Positions 23,236-34,089 are shown, numbered from the stretch's first letter. The stretch is 64,000 nucleotides of DNA from Tricholoma matsutake (GCA_026075535.2 AP026550.1:1240001-1304000); one strand, 5' to 3'. Notes: generated by a model not told the origin, from the sequence alone. Numbers and translations are program-made.

Positions 23236-23583
23236 CAGACAACAGCGGGGTTGTGTCCCCTCCCCCTTTGTACTTTCAATTACTCACTATTATTGTGCCC
23301 CCCCTCCCCTGTTTTGCCTGGGGGAGGGATTTTTTTCGTCATGTTTTTACCTCCCCCCTCGCATTTGGCACAAGGGGTTAGCTTTTTATGTATATAAATA
23401 AAACTCCCTCTCGCATCTTGTGAGAGGGAGGATTTTTTGTTTATGTATATAATCACAATCATGCCCACTCCCTTGGATTCAATGTGAGGGATGTGGTTAA
23501 TTAAAAAAATTTGATCTTAACTACTTCAAAAAAAATTAGAGTGTCATGAATAAACATTATATTACTAACTAATAATTCTCCTG

Positions 23584-23660
23584 TGGCTCAACTGGTTAAG
23601 CACACATGTTTGGTTTGTCATGTGATCACTCTAATCAAGATGTCTTGAGTTCAATTCTTA
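23584..23660 (+). repeat. tRNA-like module (second SINE head)
   Basis: A box TGGCTCAACTGG at 23584-23595 and B box GTTCAATTC at 23649-23657, on the plus strand. The stems do not fold into a proper tRNA. It lies 1.4 kb from the minus-strand module and faces the opposite way, near the right end of the composite element. Confidence 0.6.
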
Positions 23661-24379
23661 CTCTGCACAAATATATTTTGTAGGCACTTTGACAACTTAA
23701 GACTTGAAATTTGACTATCCATTAGGGTATATACTCTAAGTTGAGCATCTGGAGTAACCAGAATCTGGTTGGAATAACCAGAATCCACTGGAATCCACTG
23801 GACTCTGGTGAGTCTGATTGGAATAGGTGGAGGAGTGTAAATTACTGCAACTGGAGGACACTGTTATTGCTGTTCATGGCATTGAGCTCACCCCCACTGA
23901 TTTACCACAAATCAAATGGCCCATGCTTACAGAACTCACGCTCATCCTTGAGCCTGGAATTGCAAACCTAATGTTTCACATTCATCTTCCCTCTATTTGA
24001 CAAGCCTGCATCGTCTTCCCTGAATGGTGCACAGAGTCGCTCTGGCTAGAGAACTATGTTTTTTGAGACCAAGATAATGGGTTAGAGTTGGACCAGGAGG
24101 AGGATGTGGAGGGCAGTGATACCACAAATTCAGAACCAGACAATGTAGATGAAGGCAGCTCTCTGCCAGAGCAGGATTGTGATCACAATCCTGAAGATGG
24201 GAGCAATGACCAATGCACTGATGAGGTGCTCACTGCCATTAGTCTTGGGGTAGATGAGTTACAAGGAAGAGATTGATTCCTTTGCCCATTATTTTCTACA
24301 TGCATCTCTGGCCAAATGCTTGAATCCACAGCCTCCAGATGAACATTGCTTCGATGTGGTGCCACTTAATATATTCAAA

Positions 24380-25740
24380 ATTAATTCATAATTATAGAAC
24401 ACTTATATAGTATTTCTTGGGGTTGTATGACCACTGTTACATGCAAATGCAAATACATTTTTTTGGAACCAGTGTGGCAGTGGCATTGTCGTTCTTGTTC
24501 TCCCTCCCCACTGTCTCCCCTCCTCCCCCTCATTCCCCCAGGTGGTCTCCCTGTCAGTGTCGCCTCCCTTCCCCCTTGGCTGTCATCGCTGTTCCACCCA
24601 CCATCCACCCCACAAGCAGTTGCTTGCGAGGCTGGAGGTGGATGGTGCTTTGTTTGTGGTAGTTGAACCCATTGTTGTCGTTCCACCAGTGCTGGGGCCT
24701 GCCAGGTCAGCTGCAGTTGTTTGGGTGTGCTGGCATCGTCCTCAAGTGCTAGCACCCGCATAGTAGTTAGTACCTAAAATTTTTGTTGATAACAAAATGA
24801 AATGATAAACAGAAAAAACAACTTAGCTATGGCCCAAGAGATGTTGACAACGTCCCTTAGGCTAGTTGCTGCTGTTGCCACCACTCTCTGTCTCCTTGCC
24901 TCTTGCACCCTGTCTCCACCCCACGAGCAGTTGCTGGCAGCAGTGGGAGGGGGTGCTGGTCATCATGGGCATTGTTTAATGGCCTCCCCATCATCGTCAT
25001 TGTTGTTGTTTGTGTTGTTGTTTGTGCTGGCATTGTTGTTGTTTGTGCTGGTGCTGGTGTTGGTACTGATGTCATCATTTCATTGTCATCATCGTGGGGT
25101 CCTGGGGCTGTTCATTGTCATCATGGAGTTGTATGTTGGGGTTGTGTGTTGGCAGTGTTGGTGTCACTGGTAGGTATCGTCTGTCGCCTCCTCCATTCGC
25201 CCACAATGTTGTGGCAGCCCCATTGTCTTGTCATTCCACCCACGATCCACCCCACGAGCAGTTGCTCATGGGGCTGGAGGCAGGTGGTGTGTTGTTTGTC
25301 ACTGTGGTTGGACCTCAGTGCCTTGTTTGGGTGTCGCTGGGGCCTGCAGGGTCGATTCTGGGGGTTTGGGTGTACTGGTGCTGGTGCCTTTGCTGGCGTT
25401 GGTGCTGGCTTCTTTGTTTTGTTGTTGTCGTGGGGTCCTGGGTCTATTCCTCATTGTCCTGGGTACATGGCACTTGTTTGAGTCTGATGTTGTATCATGG
25501 GTGCTCACTGGGTGGGTCTCCCGGCATCCCCCTGCTCGCTCCCGACCCTTATCAACACCCTCATATCCCGCTTGCACAGGGAGGGGAGATTTGGTGGCCA
25601 TTGGTGTGATAGCTTTGTTCATGTTGAGACCCTTCATGAGATGGAGTTTGGTTCCTAAATAACACAGAAAAACAATTAATTAGTTGAGTAAAAAACAAAG
25701 GAAAAAAAAACTTACCCTAGGGTGCTGTTGTAGCAGTGTG
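24380..25740 (-). repeat. ORF-less hairpin/intron-like module, reverse orientation
   Basis: Read on the minus strand: an intron-like tract with GGGTAAGTTTTT, pyrimidine run, CTAAT and TTATTTAGG (about 25718-25655); hairpin cores GAGCAACTGCTCGTGGGG at about 25241-25262 and 24914-24932 and a variant at 24604-24630; a GGGCC-type arm followed by CTAAGTTG and TTTTAGG (24840-24770). The order matches the forward copies at 22450-23440 and 58200-59000. No termini with TSD found, and no coding evidence. Confidence 0.6.
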
Positions 25741-26166
25741 CATGAGAGTGGTGGCAGGTGGAGACGGAGTGGTGGTTGCTGGTAGTTGGAGTGAACCATG
25801 AGACTTAGTTTCTCTTTGGGTCCAAAATCTGCATGTCAGAAGATCCCGCTGACCTTGAAAATCTGTAGGGGCTGACTTTCAAAAGAAAGCTTATTTGGCA
25901 CCGCACTTAAACCTGTATTTTGATGGCATGTTCATCGGGTTATAAAGATGAGTCCTCATACCTCAGACTCATAATATGAAACTACTATAATCATAAGAAT
26001 CTACATGATAACAAATAACTTGCCTATCCCTACTGAAGTAATCACCAAACCACATAGGGGGAAGAAAGCCATTTCACCACCTTCAACTTGGGCTGTGAGA
26101 GCTGCTGCTCTGCATGGCATGTCCAAGTTCTCTCAGAGGGGGATGGGGGTAATGTGTAGGAAAACA
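25741..26166. other. No gene recognised
   Basis: About 425 bp of transposon-like, CpG-poor sequence between the hairpin module and the MITE. No domain or repeat ends identified. Confidence 0.4.
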
Positions 26167-26174
26167 AGTGCAAT

Positions 26175-26499
26175 TAGGGAACTGCATGGGTTTTACCCAT
26201 GGGTTTCCCACACTTTTATTTCCTAATTTATTCAATGAGTTTTGCATGAAAACTCATGAAAAAATGATTTTCTGATAGCTGTTCAATGGATGCTTGTGAT
26301 ACAAGGGACAAAATAATTTATTTTCAACCTTGTCACATGACAGATGTCACTCAAATATTGTTTTATGTGTTAGATCACAAAGAGCCACCAAAAAGCTTCC
26401 AGAAAATCTTTTTTTCATGATTTTTCATACAAAACTCATTGAATAAATTAGGAAATAAAAGTGTGGGAAACCTGTGGGTAAAACCCATGCAATTCCCTA
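26175..26499. mobile_element. 325-bp hAT-type MITE with ~75-bp TIRs
   Basis: The left end TAGGGAACTGCATGGG and right end CCCATGCAATTCCCTA are parts of inverted repeats of about 75-80 bp that extend to TTCAATGAGTTTTG and its complement. Flanks are AGTGCAAT (26167-26174) and ACTGCAAT (26500-26507), an 8-bp target duplication with one mismatch. TAGGG ends and an 8-bp duplication are typical of hAT elements. No ORF. Confidence 0.85.
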
Positions 26500-26509
26500 A
26501 CTGCAATCA

Positions 26510-26939
26510 TCCATTCCATGCTTGGAGTTGGTTTATGCAACTGGTGGGAAGTCACAACAATTAATTCATGCAAACATTGATATACTTACATGTTACTATG
26601 TAGTATTTACTGTATGGAAAGCCATGATCACACCATCAGCAGTAGTAATAGAATATTTCTTGAGACTCATAAACTAATGAGATACCTGTTAGTAGTCTAT
26701 CATGATTCAGGTGGTTATAAAAGCAGAACAGAAAGTCATTTCTGATGCAGCTTTCTGTCAGAAGGGGGGAAGTTGCAGCTGCTAGTGAACATTGAGGAGC
26801 AGGTTGACAATGGAGTAGGCTGAGGTACTCTCTAGCCATCGCATGACAATGTGATGGTATAGTGCAAGCTGGGTGGTTTTTGGGAGCATTCAGGCATGTC
26901 TGTGAGCATGTGTTGTCATTCCAGATGTGTGGCTTGTGG
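26510..26939. other. No gene recognised
   Basis: About 430 bp, CpG-poor, without recognisable ORF, terminal repeat or RNA gene. Confidence 0.4.
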
Positions 26940-27490
26940 TCCAGAGTGGGGCAGAGCATGAGGTTTGGCTGTTGTTGACAGTGACATGGCAGTCATGCTG
27001 GGCATTTTGAGATGTGTAACAAGGGTCAGGGGAGTGAGTTGGGAGCTGGGTGCTGGAGATAACCTCCTAGAGCTTCATTGGCAATGGTGGGGCAGACATG
27101 GCTGTTTTGTCGAGGACACAACACATCCCAACAAACATGCCTGCTCATCATTGTGTAACTCCATTGTCTGGGCTTTAGACCATCTTTGCAAGTAATTTAT
27201 GGCCTGATTTATGGTCTCTGGGGTGTCTGGGTGCCAGCCATGGCCCAAGTCATCATCTCAGGGGTGGCAGAAGCAGGTGCTGTTGCTGTTGTCAACTGTG
27301 ACATTGCAGTGGCAAGGGGAGGCTCAAGGTGTGTGACAAGGTGCTGTGGATGCTGTGAGAGTGCTGTGGGCCAGCCTGGCAGCAGGTGCCATCATTTTGG
27401 GGCTGTAGCTCATTGTTTTGAAGCTAGGAATGAGGTGGTAATGACCATTGTCGATGATGTGGACAGCATTGATGGGGGCTGTGCATAAGG
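26940..27490 (+). repeat. Dispersed copy of the repeat unit found in the 14.7-18.1 kb LTR element
   Basis: Contains GCTCATCATTGTGTAACTCC, TCTGGGCTTTAGACC, GTCTCTGGGGTG and TGACATTGCAGTGGCAA in the same order as 15550-15760. Matches are partial. It shows the unit is not confined to one element. Confidence 0.6.
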
Positions 27491-27661
27491 CATGACATAG
27501 GTACAGGTAACACTGTGACAATGTGGTTATGGGTATGCTCGGATATGGGTAGGGGTTGTGAGATGCTGTACCTGGGCAACACCATACCCTTACCTACAGT
27601 TTATGGGTACTGACAGCCAGTCAGGTGCATAATCATATGACATTGTTGATCACTATCAACT

Positions 27662-27910
27662 ACTGTACCAACACAATCAGTTTGTCAGTCACAAGTCACA
27701 GGCCCTCAAGTCGAAATGAAAGGTCACAGAGGTCATGGGTCACAACAGGAATTGATGAACACCAAAGGCATCTAAAAATGGCAATTTAGATGTGTTTCTG
27801 GTTGAATTTTTGCCCAGGTCACAGAAATTTTCACAACCTGACAAAAATGATGTTTTGTCAGGTAGGTCACAGGTCACACCCCCTGACAAATTGATTGTGT
27901 TGGTACACAG
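27662..27910. mobile_element. 249-bp MITE with ~27-bp TIRs
   Basis: ACTGTACCAACACAATC at 27662 is mirrored by GATTGTGTTGGTACACAG ending at 27910; the pairing extends through a CTGACAAA-type block with a two-base insertion in one arm. TATCAAC lies on both sides (27654-27660 and 27911-27917), so the duplication may be 8 bp with one mismatch. Interior rich in GGTCACA. No ORF. Confidence 0.75.
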
Positions 27911-27969
27911 TATCAACAACACCAAAACCATCAACATCAACATCAACAATGACAACTCTGGGCAACTAT

Positions 27970-28364
27970 GGCCACCACCACCACCTCCCTTGCTGCAAAC
28001 ACAAGTGGAGGTGTTTCTGATTCTATACAGGTGACAGGAATGACAAGGTACCACAATGACCCAGCACCTGTCACCATCACTATGAGCCACTGCTCACAGG
28101 GTGGATAACAGGTGCTAACAACCATCAATGAAGGGGGGACAACAACAACAATGGGGGTTTGTGCCATTCTGGGCAATGATGATGATGACAAATTCCTCCC
28201 TTGCTGCAAACATGAGTGGGGGTTCTTCTGATCTGGGTGACAATGACAATGACCACCCTCTCCCTCGCTGCAAACACAAGTGGGGGAGTTTCTCTGTTCT
28301 GGGCAATGAAGATGACAACCCCCTCCCTTGCTGCAAACACAAGCAGGGGGATCTTTCTGTTCTG

Positions 28365-28399
<35 letters not shown>

Positions 28400-28505
28400 C
28401 CCCCTCCCTCACTGCAAATGCAAGTGGGGGGCTCTTCTGATCTGGGCAACGATGATGATGATGACCCCCTCCCTCGCTCCAAATCTGAGTGGAGGGTTTT
28501 GTAGC
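27970..28505. repeat. Tandem CCCTCCCT..GCTGCAAACACAAGTGGGGG array with (AAC)n tract
   Basis: Six units of about 60-70 bp (starts near 27980, 28195, 28257, 28320, 28402, 28466), each CTCCCT(T/C)GCTGCAAACACAAG-like then a G-run and CTGATCTGGGCAA. The halves are partly self-complementary. A single palindromic core GAGCCACTGCTCACAGGGTGG lies at 28084. A (AAC)12-like microsatellite occupies about 28365-28400. Valine-, cysteine- and leucine-run ORFs here are repeat artefacts. Confidence 0.75.
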
Positions 28506-28569
28506 TTAATTATATATATTTATAATAACTGTAGAAAACTGAGTGAAAACCATCCAAACCCATAGTAAA

Positions 28570-29014
28570 CCCACTATAAGGGCAACCTCACTCAGCCTCT
28601 AGCAAAGGGAAATCCAAAGTTAAAATTATACTACATATTACAGGGATTGGAGGTGCACCTAGCAAAGGGAAATCTGAAGAGAAAACTCTAAGGACCCCTT
28701 TGCCAATGCCCAGTATATGTGAAGACTGCAAAAATCAAATAATAATCTAAAAATAGAAAAGGCAGAGATAGGCAGATCAAGGCTGCTGAATGACATCATA
28801 CCAAGGGGTAGATGTTGGAATGGGTGCTCCACCTCTAAATATAAAACTGTCAACATGCACAAATGTGATAGAAAGGGAAATTAGTAATAAAATAAGGAAA
28901 AATCATAGAAAATGAAGAATAGAAGGAAATGAAGTGAGGAAAAATATAGGACAGATGTAAAAAATAAGAGAAACACACAGGGCACCCCCCTGAGTCCCCC
29001 ATAGTCCTCTTACA
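28570..29014 (-). repeat. Probable 3' LTR of the truncated Gypsy element
   Basis: On the minus strand a purine tract (AGAGAGGGGGTGA) is followed by TGTAAGAGGACTATGG starting at 29014, as at the start of other Gypsy LTRs in the window. The far end is not fixed. A stretch containing CTAGCAAAGGGAAATCCAAAG is shared with the 52800 region in inverted orientation, which supports it being an LTR. Confidence 0.5.
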
Positions 29015-29217
29015 TCACCCCCTCTCTAAGATGCATCACCCTGATGCATTCGAAATTGCATACAACCAAAGTCAGTGACTTGAATGCAACACGGTGCAGC
29101 AGTGTGCCATCAGTGGAATTCCTTGACTAACTGAGGGGCATTCACATTGGATTCTTCAACCCATGAGTTCTCCTCATACCCATAACCCTTCCAGTGCACC
29201 AAATACTGGAGTTTTCC

Positions 29218-31370
29218 TCAATGCAACCAGCTGTCCAAGATCGACTTGACTTCATACTGGGGTTCTCCCTTGATCACTGTAGGCAGTGGTGGTGGACGTG
29301 AATGGTGTCCCAGGAATGGATCTGGGGGAGCTGGAAGGAATTTGATGACATGGAAGACTGGGTGGAGTCTGGACATGGAGGCTGGGAGGCATAAACAATA
29401 GGCATGCATTCCAACACACTTGACAATGGGGAAAGGTCCCAGGAAGCAATGAGCGAGTTTCTTGGATGGATGCGTAGTGGAGATGTCAAGATAAACTTGA
29501 TCACCAACCTTGTACTGAGAGGTCGTAGAATGACATTGGTTGTAAAAGTGTGCCATGTCATCCTTTGCCTTTGCTAAGGCTGCCTTTGCCTCCTCCAAGC
29601 TATCCCCCATGTGTTCTGTGAACTCAGTCACCATCTTGATGTGTGAGGGAGTTTGGCGAGGTTTGAATCCCATGCATGGATGTTGTCTGTTGTCTAAGAG
29701 GAAAGGGTGGAAGCATGGACATGGTTGTTGTATCCAAACTCAGCCAAGGGGAGAAGATTGCCCCAATTGTCCTAGCGCTCATTGACAAAGATGCAGATGT
29801 ACTGCTCCAGTTCCTGGTTGACTTGCTCAGTCTGGCTGTTGGTTTGTGGGTGATAGGCAGTCAAAGCAAGGAGTTTGATCCCTAGAAGTTGGTACAGCTC
29901 ATGAGTGAACTCTGCCATGAACTGAGGGCCATGGTCAGAGAGGAAAGCGCCAGGAAGTCCATGTAATTTCCACACATGGTGGAGATAGAGTCAGGCAGCA
30001 CCCAGGGCACTGACAGTGGTGTGAGTGGGAATAAAGTGAGCATGTTTTCCCACTGAATCAACTGTGCACATCACCACATCAAACCCATTCGACTCTGGCA
30101 ACTCCACCACAAAGTCAACACTGACAACATCCAAATGACTCTCTGGAACAGGAAGAGGGTGTAGCTCGCCAACAGGTTTGTGACAAGGAATCTTGGTGCA
30201 TAAGCAAAGGTCACAAGTATGACAATACTGACCAATGAGTCATGACATTTGTAGCCACCGATAATTCTGCGAGGTGAGCTCCAAGGTCTTCCAGTGTCCA
30301 GGATGACCAGCAATCTGTGAGTCATGGTGTTGGGATATGATGCACCGGCAAAGGTCTGGGTCATTGGGGACGTAGATGTGATCCCTGAAATACAACAAGT
30401 CCTCCTTTTCAGCCCACTCTGCCGCATGCAAGGAAAGGGTGGATCCCTTCCTCAGTTCTTTAACAGCTCGGGCAACAACATCCTCATGTAACTGCTACAG
30501 GTTTGCATGACAAATGTCACATAGGATGTCCCGCTCCTTGCCCTGGGGTGCAATGCCTTCCAGTGCCCAAATGGTGAACAGGTCTGGCTGCAACAACACA
30601 ATGTTTTGATTGTCATCGCTGCCATCCCCATGGTCTGCACATTGGGAGAGGGCATCGGTCTTCCCCATGCTGTGACCCAGACAGTGGTGCAAGGAGAAGT
30701 CAAATCTGGATAGATATGGGGACCAATGAGCTTGACGACAGTTCAATTTTTCCGCCATTATAAAGTACTCGAGATTCTTGTGATCCATCCAAATATCCAC
30801 CTTGTGTTGGGCACCCTCAAGGAAGTGTCACCACTCCTCAAGCGCATGCATTATCGCCAACATCTCCTTGTCATGGATCTCATAGTTTTGCTCTACAGCA
30901 CTAAGGCTTTTGGAGTAGAACACAACAGGATGCCACTTCTGGTCCTCTGGAGACTGCTGAGACAACATGTCACCTGTCACAGAGTCAGAACTGTCGGCTT
31001 CTACATGAAAATGGTGCAAATCATCAGCAAAGGTAAGAATGGGAGCAGAAGTGAACATCTCCTTAAGCTTTTCAAACGCCTCCTGTTGTGCATTATCCCA
31101 CCTCCATGCCTCCTTTCCTCTCAAGTCAAACAGTGGTTGTGCATGATGTGAGAAATCCTTGATAAAATGCCAATAGAAATTGATGAAGCCCAGGAATGAC
31201 TGCACCTCTTTCTCATTCGTGGGCATCGGCCAAGCTGTGACCCCATTCACCTTGATAGGATCCATCTCCACCTGACCCTCCAAGATAATCAGGCTGAGGT
31301 ACTCGATCTTGGTCTTCTCAAACTTGCACTTGTCCTGATGAGGGTAGAGTTTGTACTGTCAAAGTCATTC
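29218..31370 (-). pseudogene. 5'-truncated Ty3/Gypsy pol (RT end, RNase H, integrase, chromodomain-like tail)
   Basis: Minus-strand pieces: 31283-30828 gives the RT end and RNase H start (WPMPTNEKEVQSFLGFINFY, EADSSDSVTGDMLS, YEIHDKEMLAIMHALEEW). 30800-30452 gives the rest of RNase H (DHKNLEYF, GKTDALSQ). 30431-30071 gives the HHCC zinc module (ISQHHDSQIAGHPGHWKT). 29975-29772 gives integrase (GAFLSDHGPQFMAEFTHELY, AYHPQTNSQTEQVNQELEQY). 29673-29218 gives the tail (YKVGDQVYLD, GPFPIVKCVG, chromodomain end YEVKSILDS). Frame breaks at 30827, 30450, 30070 and 29770. The 5' half (gag, protease, most of RT) is absent beyond 31370. It belongs to a different Gypsy lineage from the 1877-6781 copy, as judged from the integrase wording. 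Confidence 0.85.
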
Positions 31371-31429
31371 TAGGACAAGGCATGTGATGCGATGGTGCTC
31401 TTCAACTTATGTCAGTTTTTGCACTTTCA

Positions 31430-32390
31430 ATTGACTTTGAACACTTTGTACAGCTCAGAATATACACTTGGAACATTGTCAATGAGTTCCAAACCAGTTT
31501 CGAGCAACATCACACCGATTTTGGGCCATGAATGAAGTCTGAAGAAACTTCGAAAATCTTCGAAAAACCTCGAACCTTGAAAAACATCTTCAGACACAGT
31601 ATTTCTTATTTGAACAATCTTTGGACACATGCTGGACACATGGGACACTATCTCGAGTATATTGAACACATTTTGACTGCATGTGCACGCATACAATCTG
31701 CTCGAAGCAGTTTCTGATGTTTTATGCAATTTACAACAAGGACAGTCTGCTTTTAGCTATTCTTTCTTATTATTTCTTCATCATGTGTTATATTCACCCT
31801 TTCTAGTCTTGCTTTATTGTTCTGATATACTTCTATTGTCTTTTGCCTCAAGTTTTCCACATGTTTGCCTCATGTTCTCTAGCCTTTTTAGGTAGTTTCT
31901 TTATTTTATATAAAAAGATGTACTAGATACAAAGAAAAACAAGAAAGTCATCATCTTCCTCCCAGATTGCAGTGATTTTAGAATACAGTCTAGTCTTATT
32001 CAGTCCGAAGTCTGGTGTTTTACACTAAACTTCTTCAAAAATCTTCAAAAATCCTTGCATTATGCTATTTTTGCTCTCGTTTCCCTCAATTTGCCTTTGC
32101 TTTGCTTCTACTACCTGTCTAGTCCCCTGATCTTGCATCCAAACATATTTGTGCACTCTGAATTCATTGATCTAGCCATGAAATTCACCAAAATTCCATG
32201 AAACACATTCTTTTAGCTTCGAATTACTTCGACAAGCAGTCCTTTTATGACTATTTGACAGTCGGTCTGACAGGTGACATCTAGAGGGCCTCGCATCCTT
32301 CCTCTAACTTGTGTTATACCATCTGAAGCCATTTAGTAGGTTTTGTTTGGGTTTCCGGGTTGAGCACCATCAACATTCTGAACTACTGGA
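31430..32390 (+). repeat. Dispersed repeat, copy 2 (LTR-like)
   Basis: Counterpart of 21220-22140, with the same ordered blocks: GGACAGTC, TTCATCATGTG, TCTTTTGCCTCAAGTTTTCC, CCTTTTTAGGTAGTTTCTTTA, TATAAAAAG, ACAAGAAA..TCATCTTCC, and a final GGGTTGAGCACCATCAACA. It ends just upstream of the Tc1 relic. Confidence 0.6.
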
Positions 32391-32446
32391 CAACCTTTAC
32401 CATCCCAGGATACTTCCATTGGATCTTCTCCTGCTCCTGAGGCCCT

Positions 32447-33463
32447 ATGACCTATACATCCCCCATGAAAAAGGCCCGAATTGTCTTGCTGAGGATGCAG
32501 GGTGTCTCGGAGAAGGAGGTTGCTGAAAGGTATTCAGTTGACAGAAGCACAGTCAACTGGATTGTCAAAAGATACGAGGAATCTAAAGACTTCTATCATG
32601 CAAAGGAGAAATCAGGCTGCCCTCACAAGTTTACGACCCATGATGTTCACATCGTGGTGAGAATTTTGGCTAGTACCTGAGCACATGACATCACTGATCT
32701 CCAAAGACAGCATTTACCCAATCTTCATGCCAATATGATCCAGAAGAGACTCACAAAATGCAGGTTAAAGGCATACATATGTCATACTAAACCTTTCTTG
32801 TCTGATGCACACAAGAAACGGCGGCTGGAATGGGCAGAGGCACATGCACACTGGACCGTGGAGGACTGGAAATCAGTCATATTCAGTGATGAGTCAAAAT
32901 TCAATTTATTCAGGTCTGATGGTCATCACTGGTGTTGGAGGAAGCCTGGAGAGGAATTCGATGAGAGATATGTCAGGAAGGAGGTGAAGCATGGTGGTGG
33001 GAATGTGATGGTCTGGGGCTGTGTTACTGCAAAGGGAATGGGCCACATTGTTAAGATTGATGGCAACATGGACAGCGCACTTTACACTGAAATCCTCAAG
33101 GACAATGTACTAGGGACCCTGAAGGACCTTGCCATCAAGAAAAAGGACATGTACTTCCAGCAAGACAACAATCCAAAGCACACCTCCAAAGCCACACAGG
33201 AATGGTTCAAGAAGAACAAGCTCGATGTGTTGGACTGGGCACCAAGCAGCCCCAACATGAAAATCATAGAGCATGTATGGGAGTATTTGGATAGGAGGGT
33301 GAGCACCCGGAGCCCTCTACCAATGAATTGAGACCAGATGTGGACTGCGCTGCAGGAATAATAGGCCAACATCAAGGAGGAGTACATTGAGAAGCTTTAT
33401 GAAAGCATGCCAAATCATGTGGCTGCACTTTTGAAGGCAAAAGGGTCCTGGACAAAGTATTAG
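32447..33463 (+). pseudogene. Tc1/mariner transposase (DD34E), with stops
   Basis: Cut-and-paste transposase of the Tc1 clade. The N-terminal helix-turn-helix region (MKKARIVLLRMQGVSEKEVA, STVNWIVKRYEE) is followed by a TGA at 32678-32680. The catalytic domain is otherwise complete: FSDESKFNLF (first Asp), MYFQQDNNPKHTS (second Asp), and IIEHVWEYL (Glu) exactly 34 residues later, the Tc1 DD34E spacing. Further stops lie at 33329-33331 and 33358-33363, before the last block (EEYIEKLYESMP..KGSWTKY). The right terminus appears to be the inverted form of TACAGTAACACAAAAAAG ending at about 33736-33740, inside a Gypsy LTR. I find no matching left terminus, so the element is 5'-truncated. Confidence 0.9.
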
Positions 33464-34089
33464 GTCAGTTTATTTCATACTTTTTGAACTCGAGCTCATT
33501 TCATCATTACAGATAAGAATATTACATAGTTGAAAACGTACTGCACAGGGTCAATTTCAGAAATCATCATACCATTGCTTCAAATGGTAGAATAATACAA
33601 ATTTGATCTATGATTTATGAAAGTTACACTATGGCGGCTCTGCGTCAATCAAGAAAGTGATGGAATTTGACTTCAGTGAGTGAGAAGGAGAAATTGATTT
33701 GCCAAAAATCAAGTGTGCATTACTTTTTTGTGTTACTGTACATCCAACACTAAGATAACCCAAGAAATAAAATGGAACAAGTTATATTCATGAGAGTACG
33801 AGATGAGGAGGTGATACATGTGAATGTGTGTATATATACTTCAGGTTAGGTCAGGTGATCATGTAGCTTACTAACTATCAGGTAAGAGTACAAGTACTCT
33901 TACACTCTCCCATAGTTTAAAAAAATTGCTTACTTGTGTTTCTCGACCCATTTGGCATAGGCGTCCATGTCTGCAAGTTTGTGTTGTGTCAACCAAAGGT
34001 CTGCTTCAGTGCTGTAACCTAGCCATCATACTAGGTATTGCTTTCCATGACCGTGTGTTCATTCGTCAATTATTTCATCGATGTAGTAT

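Larger units (their letters stand above)
20670..23840. mobile_element. 3.2-kb composite DNA element with inverted termini
   Basis: The inverted terminal sequence TTACACTCCTCCACCTATTC at 20667-20686 is mirrored exactly at 23821-23840. ATTA occurs at 20666-20669 and 23841-23844. Deleting from 20670 to 23844 restores the F-box/LRR reading frame, so ATTA (or TTA) is the likely target duplication. Next to the ends are short repeats of the type GGAATAACCAGAATC and CCGATCGGAATTCC. The interior holds no transposase. It contains an AT-rich repeat shared with 31430-32390, two tRNA-like modules, a GGGCCC hairpin with an intron-like tract, and a hairpin minisatellite. The exact terminus is uncertain by 1-3 bases because the TSD overlaps the TIR. 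The 3-4 bp TSD could fit PIF/Harbinger or CACTA-like mobilisation. Confidence 0.8.
19551..24276 (+). pseudogene. F-box/LRR-like pseudogene, split by a 3.2-kb insertion
   Basis: Begins at ATG 19551 (MPPSNYPYGSLCYEVINWI). A weak F-box-like segment is followed by leucine-rich repeat-like strands (LTELHIEVRSPF, FPNLKHLYTV, LPRLKHLVVDTNG, LTEVEISVKV, IKHLTIMTP). Frames change near 19770 and 20100, so it is broken. The LRR frame reaches 20669 (PLPQLESTL) and resumes after the inserted element at 23845 with LQLEDTVIAVHGIEL and LTELTLILEPGIANL. A stop follows at about 23998, and an acidic tail ORF (24088-24276) lies just downstream. It resembles the many single-exon F-box genes of Agaricomycetes in architecture. 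The assignment rests on LRR spacing; the F-box itself is too degraded to be sure. Confidence 0.6.

Noticed and set aside
22657..23401. Long overlapping open frames with HEQLLVGW repeats on both strands
   Set aside because: All frames are open because the sequence is a minisatellite with 70-90 bp units. The repeated peptide is a translation of a palindromic hairpin and is not conserved as protein between loci.
23584..23660. Functional tRNA gene
   Set aside because: A and B boxes match but the acceptor and T stems do not pair, and the spacing between boxes is too long for a normal tRNA without a plausible intron.
28115..28565. Poly-Val, poly-Cys, poly-Leu and poly-Asn ORFs
   Set aside because: They are the six readings of one (AAC)n microsatellite and the adjacent tandem array.
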